Assembly (NCBI RefSeq): GCF_900107745.1
Contig: NZ_FNRO01000015.1
Coordinates: 1 to 64,000 of the forward strand
Direction: 5' to 3'
DNA length: 64,000 nt
Origin: Variovorax sp. YR216
Lineage (GTDB): Bacteria > Pseudomonadota > Gammaproteobacteria > Burkholderiales > Burkholderiaceae_C
Under the pieces are notes generated by a model. That model saw nothing but the letters and a program-made list of their open reading frames with translations, made no database searches and had not been told where the DNA came from. Positions 31,803-40,404 of this stretch are shown piece after piece; the first letter of the stretch is position 1, and the number at the start of each line of letters is the position of its first letter. The position numbers were made by a program, and so were the translations under genes.

Positions 31803-32489
31803 TCAAACGTCGAGCCACATGCGCAGCAGGTTGTGATAGGTGCTCGTGAGGCCGATCACGCCGGGATCGGTCTCGCCCACGGTGCTGCGCAGGTGCCGCA
31901 AATGGTTGTCCATGTCGAAGAGCAGCCTGCGCTGCTCGTCGCTGCGGATCATGCTCTGGATCCAGAAGTAGCTCGCCACGCGATGGCCGCGCGAGACCGG
32001 CAGCACGCGGTGAACGCTGGTGCCCGGGTAGAGCACCATGTCGCCCGCGGGCAGCTTCACGCGCTGCTCGCCGAAGGTGTCCTCGACGACGAGTTCGCCG
32101 CCGTCGTACTCGTCGGGATCGCAGAGGAAGACAGTGCACGAGACATCGGTGCGCACGCGGCCCGCGCCATTGCGCAGGAAGCGCACCGCGCTGTCGACGT
32201 GGTTGCCGAAGCTGTTGGCCTCGCCGCCGTAGCGGTTGAAGAGCGGCGGCGAGATCTGCTTGGGCAGCGCCGCCGAGAAGAAGATCTGGTGGCGCTCGAG
32301 CCCGCGCAGCAGCAGTTGCTGCACCGCGCGGGTCTCGTCGCAGTCCTCGCGCAACTGCTCGTTGTTCTTGGCGCGCGCGGACTGCTCGCCGGCCGTCAGC
32401 CGTCCGTCCTCCCAGGGTGCCCCCGCCAGGATCTTGCGGGCTTGCGCGACCTCGTCGCGGGTGAGCACTTCACGGACGTGCAGCAGCAT
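31803..32489 (-). CDS. piuC: Fe(II)/2-oxoglutarate-dependent dioxygenase of the PiuC (PKHD hydroxylase) family
   Basis: A 228-residue cytoplasmic dioxygenase, matching the usual 226-residue length of PiuC proteins. The iron triad is seen in NHVDSAVRF (His and Asp near residues 95-97) and in PGTSVHRVLPVSRGHRVA (His near 158), where the following Arg binds 2-oxoglutarate. The jelly-roll core includes CTVFLCDPDEYDGGELVVED. ATG 32487-32489 has GAGG nine bases upstream. PiuC genes are regularly found beside TonB siderophore receptors, as here with 13 bases between, and are iron-regulated in characterised species. The physiological substrate of the family is not established. Confidence 0.93.
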   Translation of the reverse strand: MLLHVREVLTRDEVAQARKILAGAPWEDGRLTAGEQSARAKNNEQLREDCDETRAVQQLLLRGLERHQIFFSAALPKQISPPLFNRYGGEANSFGNHVDSAVRFLRNGAGRVRTDVSCTVFLCDPDEYDGGELVVEDTFGEQRVKLPAGDMVLYPGTSVHRVLPVSRGHRVASYFWIQSMIRSDEQRRLLFDMDNHLRHLRSTVGETDPGVIGLTSTYHNLLRMWLDV

Positions 32490-32502
32490 GGTGTCGATCC
32501 TC

Positions 32503-34857
32503 TCAGAAACGCACGCCGAAGGTCGCCTGGTAAGTCCGCTGGGCGCCGGCGATGACGAAGCCCGGATAGAGCTGGTCGCCATACAGCTTGTTGGTGACGT
32601 TGGTCACGTTGAGCTGGGCGTAGACGTCCGGGGTGAACTTGTATTCAAACATGAGATCGCCCACCACGTAGCCGGGAACGTAGGCCGTCGTCGAGGCCGC
32701 GCCGGTCGTACCCTGCAGCGGACGGTTCTCCGACGCGCCACGGATGCCGGCGGCCGCGCGGAACTTCTGCGTCGCCTGGTAGCTGACCCACACCGCGCCG
32801 CTGTTCTTCGGCGTGAGGCCGACGCGCGAGCCGACGATGTTCGCCTGCGTGCTGCCGGCGCGGTCGATCTTGGCATCGGGGATGTAGGCGTACGAGGCGT
32901 AGACCTCCCACTGCGGCGTGAGGCGGCCGACGACTTCGAGCTCCAGGCCTTGCGAGTGGCGCTTGCCCGACAGCAGGTAGCTCGTGCCGGCGAAGTCCGA
33001 GTCGGTGGTGCGCTCGTTGAACTTCTCGGTGCGGAAGAGCGCGGCGCGCGTGGAGAGCTTGCCATCCAGCCAGTCGAGCTTGGCGCCGAGTTCGATGTTG
33101 CGGCTTTCTTCCGGCGGCGTGTTCGCGTTCTGCGGGGTCACGTACTGGTACGTGTCGGCCGCGGTGTTGAACGACGTGCTGTACGACAGGTGGTACGACT
33201 GCGTCGGCGACGGCTGGTACAGCACGCCGGCGCGGTAGCTCCACACCGAGTCCGACATGCTCGTCTTCGCGACGGCGTTCGGCACGATGGCGTTGGTGTT
33301 GGCGTAGCTGATCTGGTTGAAGTCGCCGCTGAAGTCGTCCCAGCGGATGCCGCCGAGCAGCTTCCAGTCCGGGGCGATCTGCACCAGGTCCTGGAAGTAG
33401 ATGCCGTAGTTGTTCGCCGAGTAGTCGGTGGTCTTGCGGTAGGTCGGCGAGAGCGAGGCGTAGTAGCCGTCGTTGGGCAGCCCCACGCGCGTGATGCCCT
33501 TGAAGTAGTTGGTGCCGACGGTGCCGAAGGCGCTGAAACGGTCGGCCGATTCGTCCGCCCAATCCACGCCGGTCAGCACTTCATGCTTCAGGCCTCCCCA
33601 GTTGAAGGTGTTGCTGTAGTCGCTCTGCAGGTAGGTGCCCTTGTACTCGTCGCTGCGCGGCGCGAGCCCGTTGCGGTACACGTAGGTCAGCGGCGTGAGA
33701 TTGGCCGCGTTGGTCGCGGTGCGGCAGGTGACGGTGTTGCCGCTCACGATCGGCGCCGAGTTGCAGAAGCTCGCGGTCGTGCCCCACTGCGAGCGCTCGA
33801 AGGTGCCGCTGCGAATCTGCGTGCGCACCTGGCCGCCGTCATCGAAGGTGTGGGTCCACGAGCCGTTGCCGTACTGCGCCTTGCCGCGCAGGTAGTCGCT
33901 CGCCGCGCCGTAGAAGGCGCCCGGCTGGAGGTTCGGGATGGTGCTTTGCGCCACGCCGTTGGCGAAGGTGCCGTTGGAGAGATAGCGCGTGCCGGCCAGG
34001 GGCACGTTGTCCACGTCCAGGTAGAACAGCCCGACACTGAATTCGTCGCGCGTGCCGATGCCCCAGCTGTAGGTCGGCGCGATGCCGTACTTGTCGATCT
34101 TCGCGCCGCCGTTGTCGGCGTTGTTCCACATGCCGTTGATGCGGAAGGCGGCGTCTTCGCCGACGCGCTTGTTCATGTCGATCGTCGTGCGATAGAAGTC
34201 GCGCGAGCCGATGGTGCCGACGATGTCGGTCTGGTCCGCGAGCAGCGGCTTCTTGCTGACCTGGTTGATCACGCCGCCGGTGGAACCACGGCCGAAGATC
34301 ATCGAGGCCGAGCCGCGCAGCACCTCGATGCGGTCGAGGTTGAAGGTGTCGCGGTCGTACTGCGACGGGTCGCGCATGCCGTCGATGAGCAGGTCGCCCA
34401 CCGTTGCGACGGGGAAACCACGCAGGCGGATGTCCTGGTCGGTACCGTTCTCGGTCGCCGCGAAGGTGATGCCGGCGGAGTAGTGCAGGGCTTCCTTCAG
34501 CGTGTCCAGCTTCGCGTCGTTCATCAGCTTTTCGGTGATGACGTTCAGCGACTGCGGAATGTCGCGGATGTCCTGCGTGCCGCGACCGATGTTGGTGCGG
34601 GTGGTCTGGAGCTGGTCGCGACCCTGGATCTCGGCCTGGTCGGTCACCGTCACGGTGCCGAGCGTCGGCGTGTCGCTGCTGGCGTTCGACTGCGCCCAGC
34701 TGCTGACCGACGCGGCCAGCATCAATGCGCCGAGCGGGAAAGCCGAGGCTTCAACGGACAGCGGCGACCGCAATGCGGGCGCCGATGGTGTCGTTGCGGA
34801 CGAAGGACGTGGAGCCGCCTTCCGACGGCGAGAGATACGAGCCAATTTGGCCTCCAT
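32503..34857 (-). CDS. TonB-dependent siderophore receptor (Fiu-like)
   Basis: A 784-residue outer-membrane receptor. A long basic N-terminus precedes a signal region (FPLGALMLAASVSSWAQ, cut near residue 56). The plug domain covers about 70-215 (TTRTNIGRGTQDIRDIPQSL, QDIRLRGFPVATVGDLLIDG and RIEVLRGSASMIFGRGSTGG). The rest is a 22-strand barrel ending in AQRTYQATFGVRF, with the terminal aromatic residue needed for insertion. Similarity of the plug and the neighbouring piuC gene suggest a catecholate siderophore such as those taken up by Fiu/PiuA. On the coding strand TATACT at 34939-34944 is a candidate -10 element. Iron control is expected, but no clear Fur box was found. Confidence 0.94.
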   Translation of the reverse strand: MEAKLARISRRRKAAPRPSSATTPSAPALRSPLSVEASAFPLGALMLAASVSSWAQSNASSDTPTLGTVTVTDQAEIQGRDQLQTTRTNIGRGTQDIRDIPQSLNVITEKLMNDAKLDTLKEALHYSAGITFAATENGTDQDIRLRGFPVATVGDLLIDGMRDPSQYDRDTFNLDRIEVLRGSASMIFGRGSTGGVINQVSKKPLLADQTDIVGTIGSRDFYRTTIDMNKRVGEDAAFRINGMWNNADNGGAKIDKYGIAPTYSWGIGTRDEFSVGLFYLDVDNVPLAGTRYLSNGTFANGVAQSTIPNLQPGAFYGAASDYLRGKAQYGNGSWTHTFDDGGQVRTQIRSGTFERSQWGTTASFCNSAPIVSGNTVTCRTATNAANLTPLTYVYRNGLAPRSDEYKGTYLQSDYSNTFNWGGLKHEVLTGVDWADESADRFSAFGTVGTNYFKGITRVGLPNDGYYASLSPTYRKTTDYSANNYGIYFQDLVQIAPDWKLLGGIRWDDFSGDFNQISYANTNAIVPNAVAKTSMSDSVWSYRAGVLYQPSPTQSYHLSYSTSFNTAADTYQYVTPQNANTPPEESRNIELGAKLDWLDGKLSTRAALFRTEKFNERTTDSDFAGTSYLLSGKRHSQGLELEVVGRLTPQWEVYASYAYIPDAKIDRAGSTQANIVGSRVGLTPKNSGAVWVSYQATQKFRAAAGIRGASENRPLQGTTGAASTTAYVPGYVVGDLMFEYKFTPDVYAQLNVTNVTNKLYGDQLYPGFVIAGAQRTYQATFGVRF

Positions 34858-35003
34858 GAAAGCGCGACGGACGCCGCGCGTAGGTGGAAGGCTGGCTATT
34901 CAATGAATGAACTGGCTCGCCGAAATGAATCGGGGCGCAGTATACATTTTGAAAAACTCGAGTAGCAGTCCCCACACCCACTTTCAAGGGAGGTGACGAC
35001 AAA

Positions 35004-35033
35004 ATGCAACAGGCTATCGCTCTGGACGACTGA
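35004..35033 (+). other. Nine-codon open frame behind a near-perfect ribosome-binding site
   Basis: AAGGGAGGTGA (34986-34996) is almost the exact complement of the 16S rRNA 3' end and lies a suitable distance before ATG 35004. The frame MQQAIALDD ends with TGA at 35031-35033, 77 bases before the Fur-like gene. It could be a leader peptide or a chance match. Confidence 0.25.
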
Positions 35034-35048
35034 AGTAAAAGTAGTACG

Positions 35049-35069
35049 CTGTCGTCCTACTATCGACAG
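35049..35069. promoter_or_regulatory. Inverted repeat upstream of the Fur-like gene
   Basis: CTGTCG (35049-35054) and CGACAG (35064-35069) are exact reverse complements nine bases apart, 41 bases before the Fur-like start codon. It could be an operator or a small hairpin in the leader. It does not match the AT-rich Fur box. Confidence 0.35.
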
Positions 35070-35110
35070 TCGATTGGGCCCGCTGGACCGCGTGGGCCGG
35101 AACGGAATGC

Positions 35111-35527
35111 ATGCCTGACACCATGGACCACACCGGCGCCGCATCGGCGCGATCCTTTGCCGCCGCAGGTGCTGCGTCGACGAGCGAGCTGATCCAGGAA
35201 ATCCGCGACCAACTCGGACCGACGAGCGCGCGACGCGTCGGCCTGACCCACGCCACGCTGCTGCACACGCTCATCGACATGGAAGAGGATTTCGCGGACG
35301 TCAACGCGATCTACAAGGCGCTGTTGGCCAACGGCCATCCGATGGTCATGTCCAAGCTGTACCGTGCGCTCAAGGTGCTCGAGGAGGCCCGCGCCATCGA
35401 GCGTCACTGGGCGCCGCATGAAGGGCGTCCGCGCAGCGTGTATGGCGTGGCCGGACGGGCGCGCCAGTCCGGGCACGATCACGATGCCGGCGTGTGCCGG
35501 TTCTGCGGCGTTCCGCTGCACGGCTGA
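35111..35527 (+). CDS. Short Fur-family-like transcriptional regulator
   Basis: A 138-residue protein with a Fur-type winged helix: TLLHTLIDMEEDFADVNAIY, then SKLYRALKVLEEARAIERHW at residues about 81-100, the recognition helix and wing. The N-terminal 25 residues are disordered. After YGVAGRARQSGHDHDAG the protein ends with C129-x-x-C132 and PLHG, so it keeps the first structural-zinc CxxC but lacks the second half of the dimerisation domain present in full Fur and Zur (about 140-160 residues). It lies between a siderophore receptor and an FTR1-like permease, so iron-linked control is likely. How it dimerises is unclear. ATG 35123 is an alternative start. Confidence 0.75.
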   Translation: MPDTMDHTGAASARSFAAAGAASTSELIQEIRDQLGPTSARRVGLTHATLLHTLIDMEEDFADVNAIYKALLANGHPMVMSKLYRALKVLEEARAIERHWAPHEGRPRSVYGVAGRARQSGHDHDAGVCRFCGVPLHG

Positions 35528-35559
35528 CGCACCGTCGGCGGCACCGACGCCGCATCAGC

Positions 35560-36306
35560 TCAACGGCCCACCTTGCGCAGCCAGTCCCGTGTCCATAGCG
35601 TCAGCGGTATGAGCGCAAGCGCCACGCAAAGCATCCAGTAGCGATCGCCGTTCTCCAGGTAGGGCAGCAGCGCGTAGCCCACGCGGCTGAACATCGCACC
35701 GCCGGCGCCGCGCATCAGTGTCTCGGCCACCGCCTCGACCATCATCTGCGCGCCCAGCACGAAGAGGATCACCGCCGACAGCCTGAACGACCAGCGCGTG
35801 CCGCGGCGCAAAGCGATCGCGCGCCAGGCGATGGCCAGCAGCACGATCGCGACGAGCCCGAGCACGATGCCCAGGGCCACGTCCGACGCGGGCTCCTGCG
35901 CGGAAATGAAGCGGATCAGCACCAGTGCCTCGAGCGTCTCCCGCAAGGCGCTGAAGGTGGCGAACAGGAACACGGCCAGGCTGGCCGCGCGATGCGATAC
36001 CCAGTCGTCGAGCCAGTCGCCCGCCTGCGCATCGACGCCAGCCAGCGAAGCCATCGTCCCGCTCGACACCAGCGCCAGCAAGAGCCCGAAACCGAAGGTC
36101 AGGCCGATGTCGAGCCATTCGTTCATCCCCGAGGGTGGAAGCGCGGCGACGAGCGCCCAGCCGGCTGCGAATCCGGCGGCTGCGCCGGCGAAGGCCCACC
36201 GCATCAGTCCGGGCCGACCTCCGCGGCGCGCAGCATGCGACAGGGCAAGAAGGATCAGGAGCAGCTCGCCCGCTTCGCGAGCGACGATGACGAAGGCCTC
36301 GAACAT
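35560..36306 (-). CDS. FTR1-family iron permease-like membrane protein
   Basis: A 248-residue inner-membrane protein with seven predicted helices. Two R-E-x-x-E motifs, which move iron in Ftr1/EfeU, are present: REAGE at residues 10-14 in helix 1 and RETLE at 122-126 in helix 4. The topology FEAFVIVAREAGELLLILLA followed by a long loop and SALRETLEALVLIRF matches the family. No efeO or efeB gene is adjacent; typical EfeUOB systems have them, so it may act alone or have partners elsewhere. ATG 36304-36306 lacks a strong ribosome site. It converges on the Fur-like gene with 32 bases between. Confidence 0.85.
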   Translation of the reverse strand: MFEAFVIVAREAGELLLILLALSHAARRGGRPGLMRWAFAGAAAGFAAGWALVAALPPSGMNEWLDIGLTFGFGLLLALVSSGTMASLAGVDAQAGDWLDDWVSHRAASLAVFLFATFSALRETLEALVLIRFISAQEPASDVALGIVLGLVAIVLLAIAWRAIALRRGTRWSFRLSAVILFVLGAQMMVEAVAETLMRGAGGAMFSRVGYALLPYLENGDRYWMLCVALALIPLTLWTRDWLRKVGR

Positions 36307-36370
36307 GATGTTGGCGCGAATACTACAACCCGCGCACCGAGGCCCCCTGACCCCGGCGACAATCCGTCCC

Positions 36371-36394
36371 GTCGTCCCGTCGTCCCGTCGTCGC
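36371..36394. repeat. Short tandem repeat GTCGTCCC, three units
   Basis: Three 8-base units (GTCGTCCC, GTCGTCCC, GTCGTCGC) sit directly upstream of the LysR start codon, preceded by a partial unit. Such a repeat could vary by slippage and alter the leader of the LysR gene. That effect is speculative. Confidence 0.5.
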
Positions 36395-36402
36395 CCCACG
36401 CC

Positions 36403-37290
36403 TTGGCTCGCCGCATCGATCCCTACAGCGTCCGCCTCTTCGTCGCCGCCGCACAGGCCGGCTCGATCGTGCGTGCCGCGGAGCAGGAGCACATTGCCGC
36501 ATCGGCGCTGAGCCGGCGCCTGGCAGACCTGGAGCATTCCTTCGGCACCGCGCTGCTGGTGCGCTCGCCGCGCGGCATCGCCTTGACCGACGCGGGGCGC
36601 CTCGTGTTCGAACGCGGCCTGAAGATCGACGAAGACCTCCAGGCCCTGGTGCGCGAGGTGCAGGCCGAAGGCGCCGAGGCGCGCGGCACGGTGCGGCTGT
36701 ACGCCAACATGTCGGCGGTGATCGGCTTCCTGCCTGAGCGCCTGCAGCGCTTCATGGCGGCGCATGCGGGCGTCACCGTCTCGCTGCACGAGGAGGACAC
36801 GCCCGACGTGATCCGCGCCTGCCTGGACGACCGGGCGGATGTCGGCATCGGCGTCGAAATGCCGGTGCCTGCCGGGCTCGACGCATGGCACTTCGCCAGC
36901 GATCCGCTGCAGGTGGTCATGCCTGCGAGCCACGAACTCGCCGCGCTGCACGAAGTGACTTTCTCGCAGGCGCTCGCGCATCCCCTGATCGGCATCCATC
37001 ACGGCGGCGCGCTCGACCGGTCGCTGCACGAGCGTGCAGAGGCCCTCGGTCGCACGTTCGCGCCGAAGGTCACGGTCAGCAGCTTCGATGCGGTCTGCCG
37101 CATGGTCGAGGCCGGCCTGGGCATTGCGATCGTTCCGCAGAGCGCAGCGGCGGCCTACGCAGGAACGCAGCGCTTTGCGCGGCGCGCACTCGACGCGCCA
37201 TGGGCCGCGCGCAACCTGCACCTCTATGCGCTGCATCGCAACCCGCAGCCGCTCGCGGTGCAGGCGCTGCTCGACAGCCTGCGCGGGTAA
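36403..37290 (+). CDS. LysR-family transcriptional regulator of the aconitase-like operon
   Basis: A LysR regulator of about 295 residues. The helix-turn-helix lies at about 8-65 (RLFVAAAQAGSIVRAAEQEH, then ASALSRRLADLEHSFGTALL). The effector domain follows from about 90 (GTVRLYANMSAVIGFLPERL and DADVGIGVE-like acidic loop). TTG 36403 is used because no ATG or GTG is suitably placed in frame before the domain; this start is uncertain. The aconitase-like gene and a Bug-type binding protein follow on the same strand from 37370, and both are probable targets. It is divergent from the FTR1-like gene. Confidence 0.88.
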   Translation: MARRIDPYSVRLFVAAAQAGSIVRAAEQEHIAASALSRRLADLEHSFGTALLVRSPRGIALTDAGRLVFERGLKIDEDLQALVREVQAEGAEARGTVRLYANMSAVIGFLPERLQRFMAAHAGVTVSLHEEDTPDVIRACLDDRADVGIGVEMPVPAGLDAWHFASDPLQVVMPASHELAALHEVTFSQALAHPLIGIHHGGALDRSLHERAEALGRTFAPKVTVSSFDAVCRMVEAGLGIAIVPQSAAAAYAGTQRFARRALDAPWAARNLHLYALHRNPQPLAVQALLDSLRG

Positions 37291-37369
37291 GCACCCATCT
37301 CGCATTTCGCGAGAGCCCCTGCGCCGGATCGGCGCTTTCCCGCGAGCCGGCGGCCCGTGACCATGCAGC

Positions 37370-39385
37370 ATGGCCGAAACGTCGAGAGTCAGTCACCCCC
37401 CTCAAGCCGCGCCGCTGCGCTTTGCGCCGCGCATCCTTTTCCTCTGCCAGTCGCCCGAGCAGGTCGAAGCCGTGCTGGGCGGACGGCAGATTTCGCTGAC
37501 GGACGCAACGCCGCTGCGGGACGACATCTCGACCGACGAGATCACGCCGATCGCGATCCTCACCCACTACGACGAGAAGCTCGGCCGCTTTCCCTACACC
37601 GGCTTCAAGTCCGGCGACCGCATGCCGATCGGTGCCGGTGCCATCGCCGCCTCGGGCATCGAGGTGGTCGTGGCCGGCAGGCGCTACGGCAAGGGCTCGT
37701 CGCGCGAGCACAGCCCGGCGGCGGAGAAGCTCGCGGGCGTGCGACTCGTCATCGCCGAGAGCTTCGAGCGCATCTACCGGCAGAACGCCGACAACATCGG
37801 GCTCTTCACCTCGACGGATTTCGGCCTGGTCGCGCGGATCGCCGCGGGCGAGCCGATCCCGGTCGATGAGCTCGTCGCCGGCCGCGATGCGCTGGCCGCC
37901 ACGATCCTGAAGACCGGCGGGCTGCTCCGCTTCGGCCGCGAGTTCATGCAGGACATCGCGCCGGCCGACACCGTGCCGGACGCGCGGCCGCGCACGCTGT
38001 TCGAGAAGATCGTGGCGCGACATGCCCTGCGCACCCCGCTCACCTCCGCGCGCCCGTCGCCGGGCGACGGCGCCTTCGTGCGTGCCGACTGGCGCTTCAT
38101 CCACGAGTACTACACGGGGATGGCCGCGCACATGCTGCACGCGACCTTCGGCCGGCCGCTGCCGCTGCACGCGCCGGATTCGATCGTGGTGTTCGAGGAC
38201 CACACGTCCTACGTCGAGGAAAGCCCCGCGCATCTGCGCGGCGGCCTGGTGCCGAACGTGTGGCGCATGGTCGATGCCCAGCGCGAATTCGTCGCGGCCT
38301 ATCGACTTCGTTCGCACCGCACGCTGACCGAGGAAGAGGCCGCGCAGGACGACGGCAGCAACGTGGCGGGCATCTCGCACGCGATGGTCGCCGAGCGCTA
38401 TGCATTGCCGGGCCAACTGGTGGTGGGCACCGATTCGCACACGCCGCACAGCGGCGCGCTGGGCTGCGTGGCCTTCGGCGTCGGCACGACCGACATGGCC
38501 AACGCCTTCGTCACCGGCGCCGTGCGGCTCACCGTACCGCCGTCGATCCACGTGCGGCTCGACCGACGGCTCGGGCCCGGTGTCACTGCGAAGGACCTGG
38601 TGCTGCACATGCTCGCGCTGCCGTTCATTCGCGGCGGCGGTGGGGTCGGCAAGGTGTTCGAGTTCACCGGCGAGGGCATTGCGCTGCTCTCGACCGACGA
38701 GCGCGCGACGCTGACCAACATGACCGCCGAGCTCGGCGGCTTCACCGGCATCGTCGCGCCCGACGCGGAAACGGTGCGCTTCCTGCGAGAGCGGCGCGGC
38801 ATCGACTTCGAGCTTGAGCCGTGGATGCGCAGCGACGAGGGCGCTGCCTATGCGCACGAACTGCGCATCGACTGCTCCGCCGTCGAACCCATGGTGGCCG
38901 CGCCCGGCGATCCCGGCAACGGCCTGCCGATCACCGGCGTCGCACAGCCGGTGCGCATCGACATCGCCTACGGCGGCTCGTGCACCGCGGGCAAGCGCGA
39001 GGACTTCGACCACTACCACGCGGTGCTGCGATGGGCCGCCGACCGCGGGTTGCGCGTCGCGCCCGGCGTGCAGCTCTTCCTGCAGTTCGGCACCACCGCC
39101 GTGCGCGACCACTGCGTGGCGGCCGGCTATCTCGATGCCTTCGAGCGCGTGGGCGCACGCATCCTGCAGCCCTCGTGCGGCGCGTGCGGCAACTGCGGGC
39201 CGGGTGGGTCGAGCGACGCGCGGCAGGTCACGGTGAGCGCGATCAACCGCAACTTTCCGGGGCGAGGCGGTCCGGGCAGCGTGTGGCTCGCCAGCCCGCC
39301 GACCGTGGCCGCGAGCGCGATCGCGGGCGAGCTGATGTCGTTCGAGGCGCTCCAGGCGCGGCACGGACGGCGAACCCTTTCATGA
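37370..39385 (+). CDS. Aconitase-family hydro-lyase with N-terminal swivel domain
   Basis: A 671-residue fused iron-sulfur hydro-lyase. The first about 200 residues are a LeuD-like swivel domain (DDISTDEITPIAIL, then GKGSSREHSPAAEKLAGVRL). The remainder is a LeuC/aconitase catalytic domain with VVFEDHTSYV, GTDSHTPHSGALGCVAFGVG, and the 4Fe-4S ligands Cys538 in GGSCTAGKRED and Cys603/Cys606 in PSCGACGNCGPG. The swivel-first order is like AcnB without its HEAT domain and opposite to AcnA. The substrate is probably a hydroxy-di- or tricarboxylic acid; isopropylmalate, citramalate or a homologue are possible. A Bug receptor gene begins 26 bases downstream and may bind the same acid. Reaction class is firm, substrate unknown. 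Confidence 0.88.
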   Translation: MAETSRVSHPPQAAPLRFAPRILFLCQSPEQVEAVLGGRQISLTDATPLRDDISTDEITPIAILTHYDEKLGRFPYTGFKSGDRMPIGAGAIAASGIEVVVAGRRYGKGSSREHSPAAEKLAGVRLVIAESFERIYRQNADNIGLFTSTDFGLVARIAAGEPIPVDELVAGRDALAATILKTGGLLRFGREFMQDIAPADTVPDARPRTLFEKIVARHALRTPLTSARPSPGDGAFVRADWRFIHEYYTGMAAHMLHATFGRPLPLHAPDSIVVFEDHTSYVEESPAHLRGGLVPNVWRMVDAQREFVAAYRLRSHRTLTEEEAAQDDGSNVAGISHAMVAERYALPGQLVVGTDSHTPHSGALGCVAFGVGTTDMANAFVTGAVRLTVPPSIHVRLDRRLGPGVTAKDLVLHMLALPFIRGGGGVGKVFEFTGEGIALLSTDERATLTNMTAELGGFTGIVAPDAETVRFLRERRGIDFELEPWMRSDEGAAYAHELRIDCSAVEPMVAAPGDPGNGLPITGVAQPVRIDIAYGGSCTAGKREDFDHYHAVLRWAADRGLRVAPGVQLFLQFGTTAVRDHCVAAGYLDAFERVGARILQPSCGACGNCGPGGSSDARQVTVSAINRNFPGRGGPGSVWLASPPTVAASAIAGELMSFEALQARHGRRTLS

Positions 39386-39411
39386 CTGAAGAACAGCAGG
39401 AGACAAACACG

Positions 39412-40404
39412 ATGAAGACGATTTCCGCAGGGCGCAGGACGCTCGTGCGCCTCACCGGCACGGCTTTTCTCGCGATGTTGCCGCTGGCCACATTCGCACA
39501 GGCCGCGCCGCCTTCGGACAAGCCGATCCGCATGGTCGTGCCGCTCGCGGCGGGATCGACGGTCGATGCGGTCGCGCGCGCGATCGCGCCCGGCTTCGGC
39601 CGCGTCACCGGACATCCGATCGTCGTGGAGAACGTGGTGGGCGCCGGCGGCATCCCCGGTACCTCGCAGGTGGTGAAGGCGCCGAAGGACGGCTCGGTGC
39701 TCGGCATGATCTCGTCGAACCACGTGATCAATCCGGGCATCTACAAGTCCGTGCCGTATGACAGCCTCAAGGACGTCACGCCGATCGCGGTGCTGGCCAC
39801 GGTGCCGCTGGTACTGGTGGTGAACCCCGCGCTGCCGGTGAAGAACGTGGCGGAACTGCTCGCGTACGCGAAGGCCAGGCCGGGCCAGCTCAACTACGGC
39901 TCCGCGGGCAACGGGAGCACGCTGCACCTGGCCGGCGAGCTGCTGGTGAGCGAGACCGGCATCGACATGAAGCATGTGCCCTATCGCGGCACCGGCCCGC
40001 TGATCACCGACCTGATCGGCGGCCAGGTGCAACTCGGCTTCGTGTCGATCTCGCAGGTCGCGCAGCAGGTGAAGGCCGGCAGCCTGCGTGCGCTGGCGGT
40101 GAGCACGCTGAAGCGATCGGAGGTCCTGCCCGATGTGCCGACGCTCGCCGAATCGGGCGTGCCCAGATACAGCTTCGACGCCTGGATTGCGCTGATCGGT
40201 CCCGCCGGCTTGCCGAAGCCGCTGGTCGACAACTACGCCGATGCGGTCCGGCAGGCGATGGCATCGACCGAGGCGCGGACTGCGATCGCCGGGCAGGGCC
40301 TCGCGGTGCTGAACGTGGGGCCGGATGCGGCGCCCGCCTTCTTCCAGACGGAATTGATCAAGCACCAGAAGCTGGTGAAGCAGTCGGGCGCGACGCTGGA
40401 CTGA
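39412..40404 (+). CDS. Bug/TctC-family periplasmic solute-binding protein, linked to the aconitase-like enzyme
   Basis: A 330-residue Bug receptor. The signal peptide (TLVRLTGTAFLAMLPLATFA) is cut near AQAA. Diagnostic segments are MVVPLAAGSTVDAVARAIAP, VVENVVGAGGIPG, LNYGSAGNGSTLHLAGEL and PTLAESGVPRYSF. ATG 39412 has AGGAG nine bases upstream; an ATG at 39382 overlapping the previous stop is possible but would put a charged tail before the signal. It probably binds the carboxylate that the aconitase-like enzyme acts on. Its last 47 bases overlap the convergent decarboxylase gene. Confidence 0.93.
   Translation: MKTISAGRRTLVRLTGTAFLAMLPLATFAQAAPPSDKPIRMVVPLAAGSTVDAVARAIAPGFGRVTGHPIVVENVVGAGGIPGTSQVVKAPKDGSVLGMISSNHVINPGIYKSVPYDSLKDVTPIAVLATVPLVLVVNPALPVKNVAELLAYAKARPGQLNYGSAGNGSTLHLAGELLVSETGIDMKHVPYRGTGPLITDLIGGQVQLGFVSISQVAQQVKAGSLRALAVSTLKRSEVLPDVPTLAESGVPRYSFDAWIALIGPAGLPKPLVDNYADAVRQAMASTEARTAIAGQGLAVLNVGPDAAPAFFQTELIKHQKLVKQSGATLD

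Noticed and set aside
32236..34965. Open frame of about 900 codons on the plus strand opposite the TonB receptor
   Set aside because: The composition is typical of GC-rich antisense frames, and the receptor plug and barrel motifs on the other strand are unambiguous.
34858..35110. Fur box in the region between the TonB receptor and the Fur-like gene
   Set aside because: Only weak partial matches such as TTCA-N5-TGAA were seen; none resembles the 19-bp AT-rich consensus well enough.
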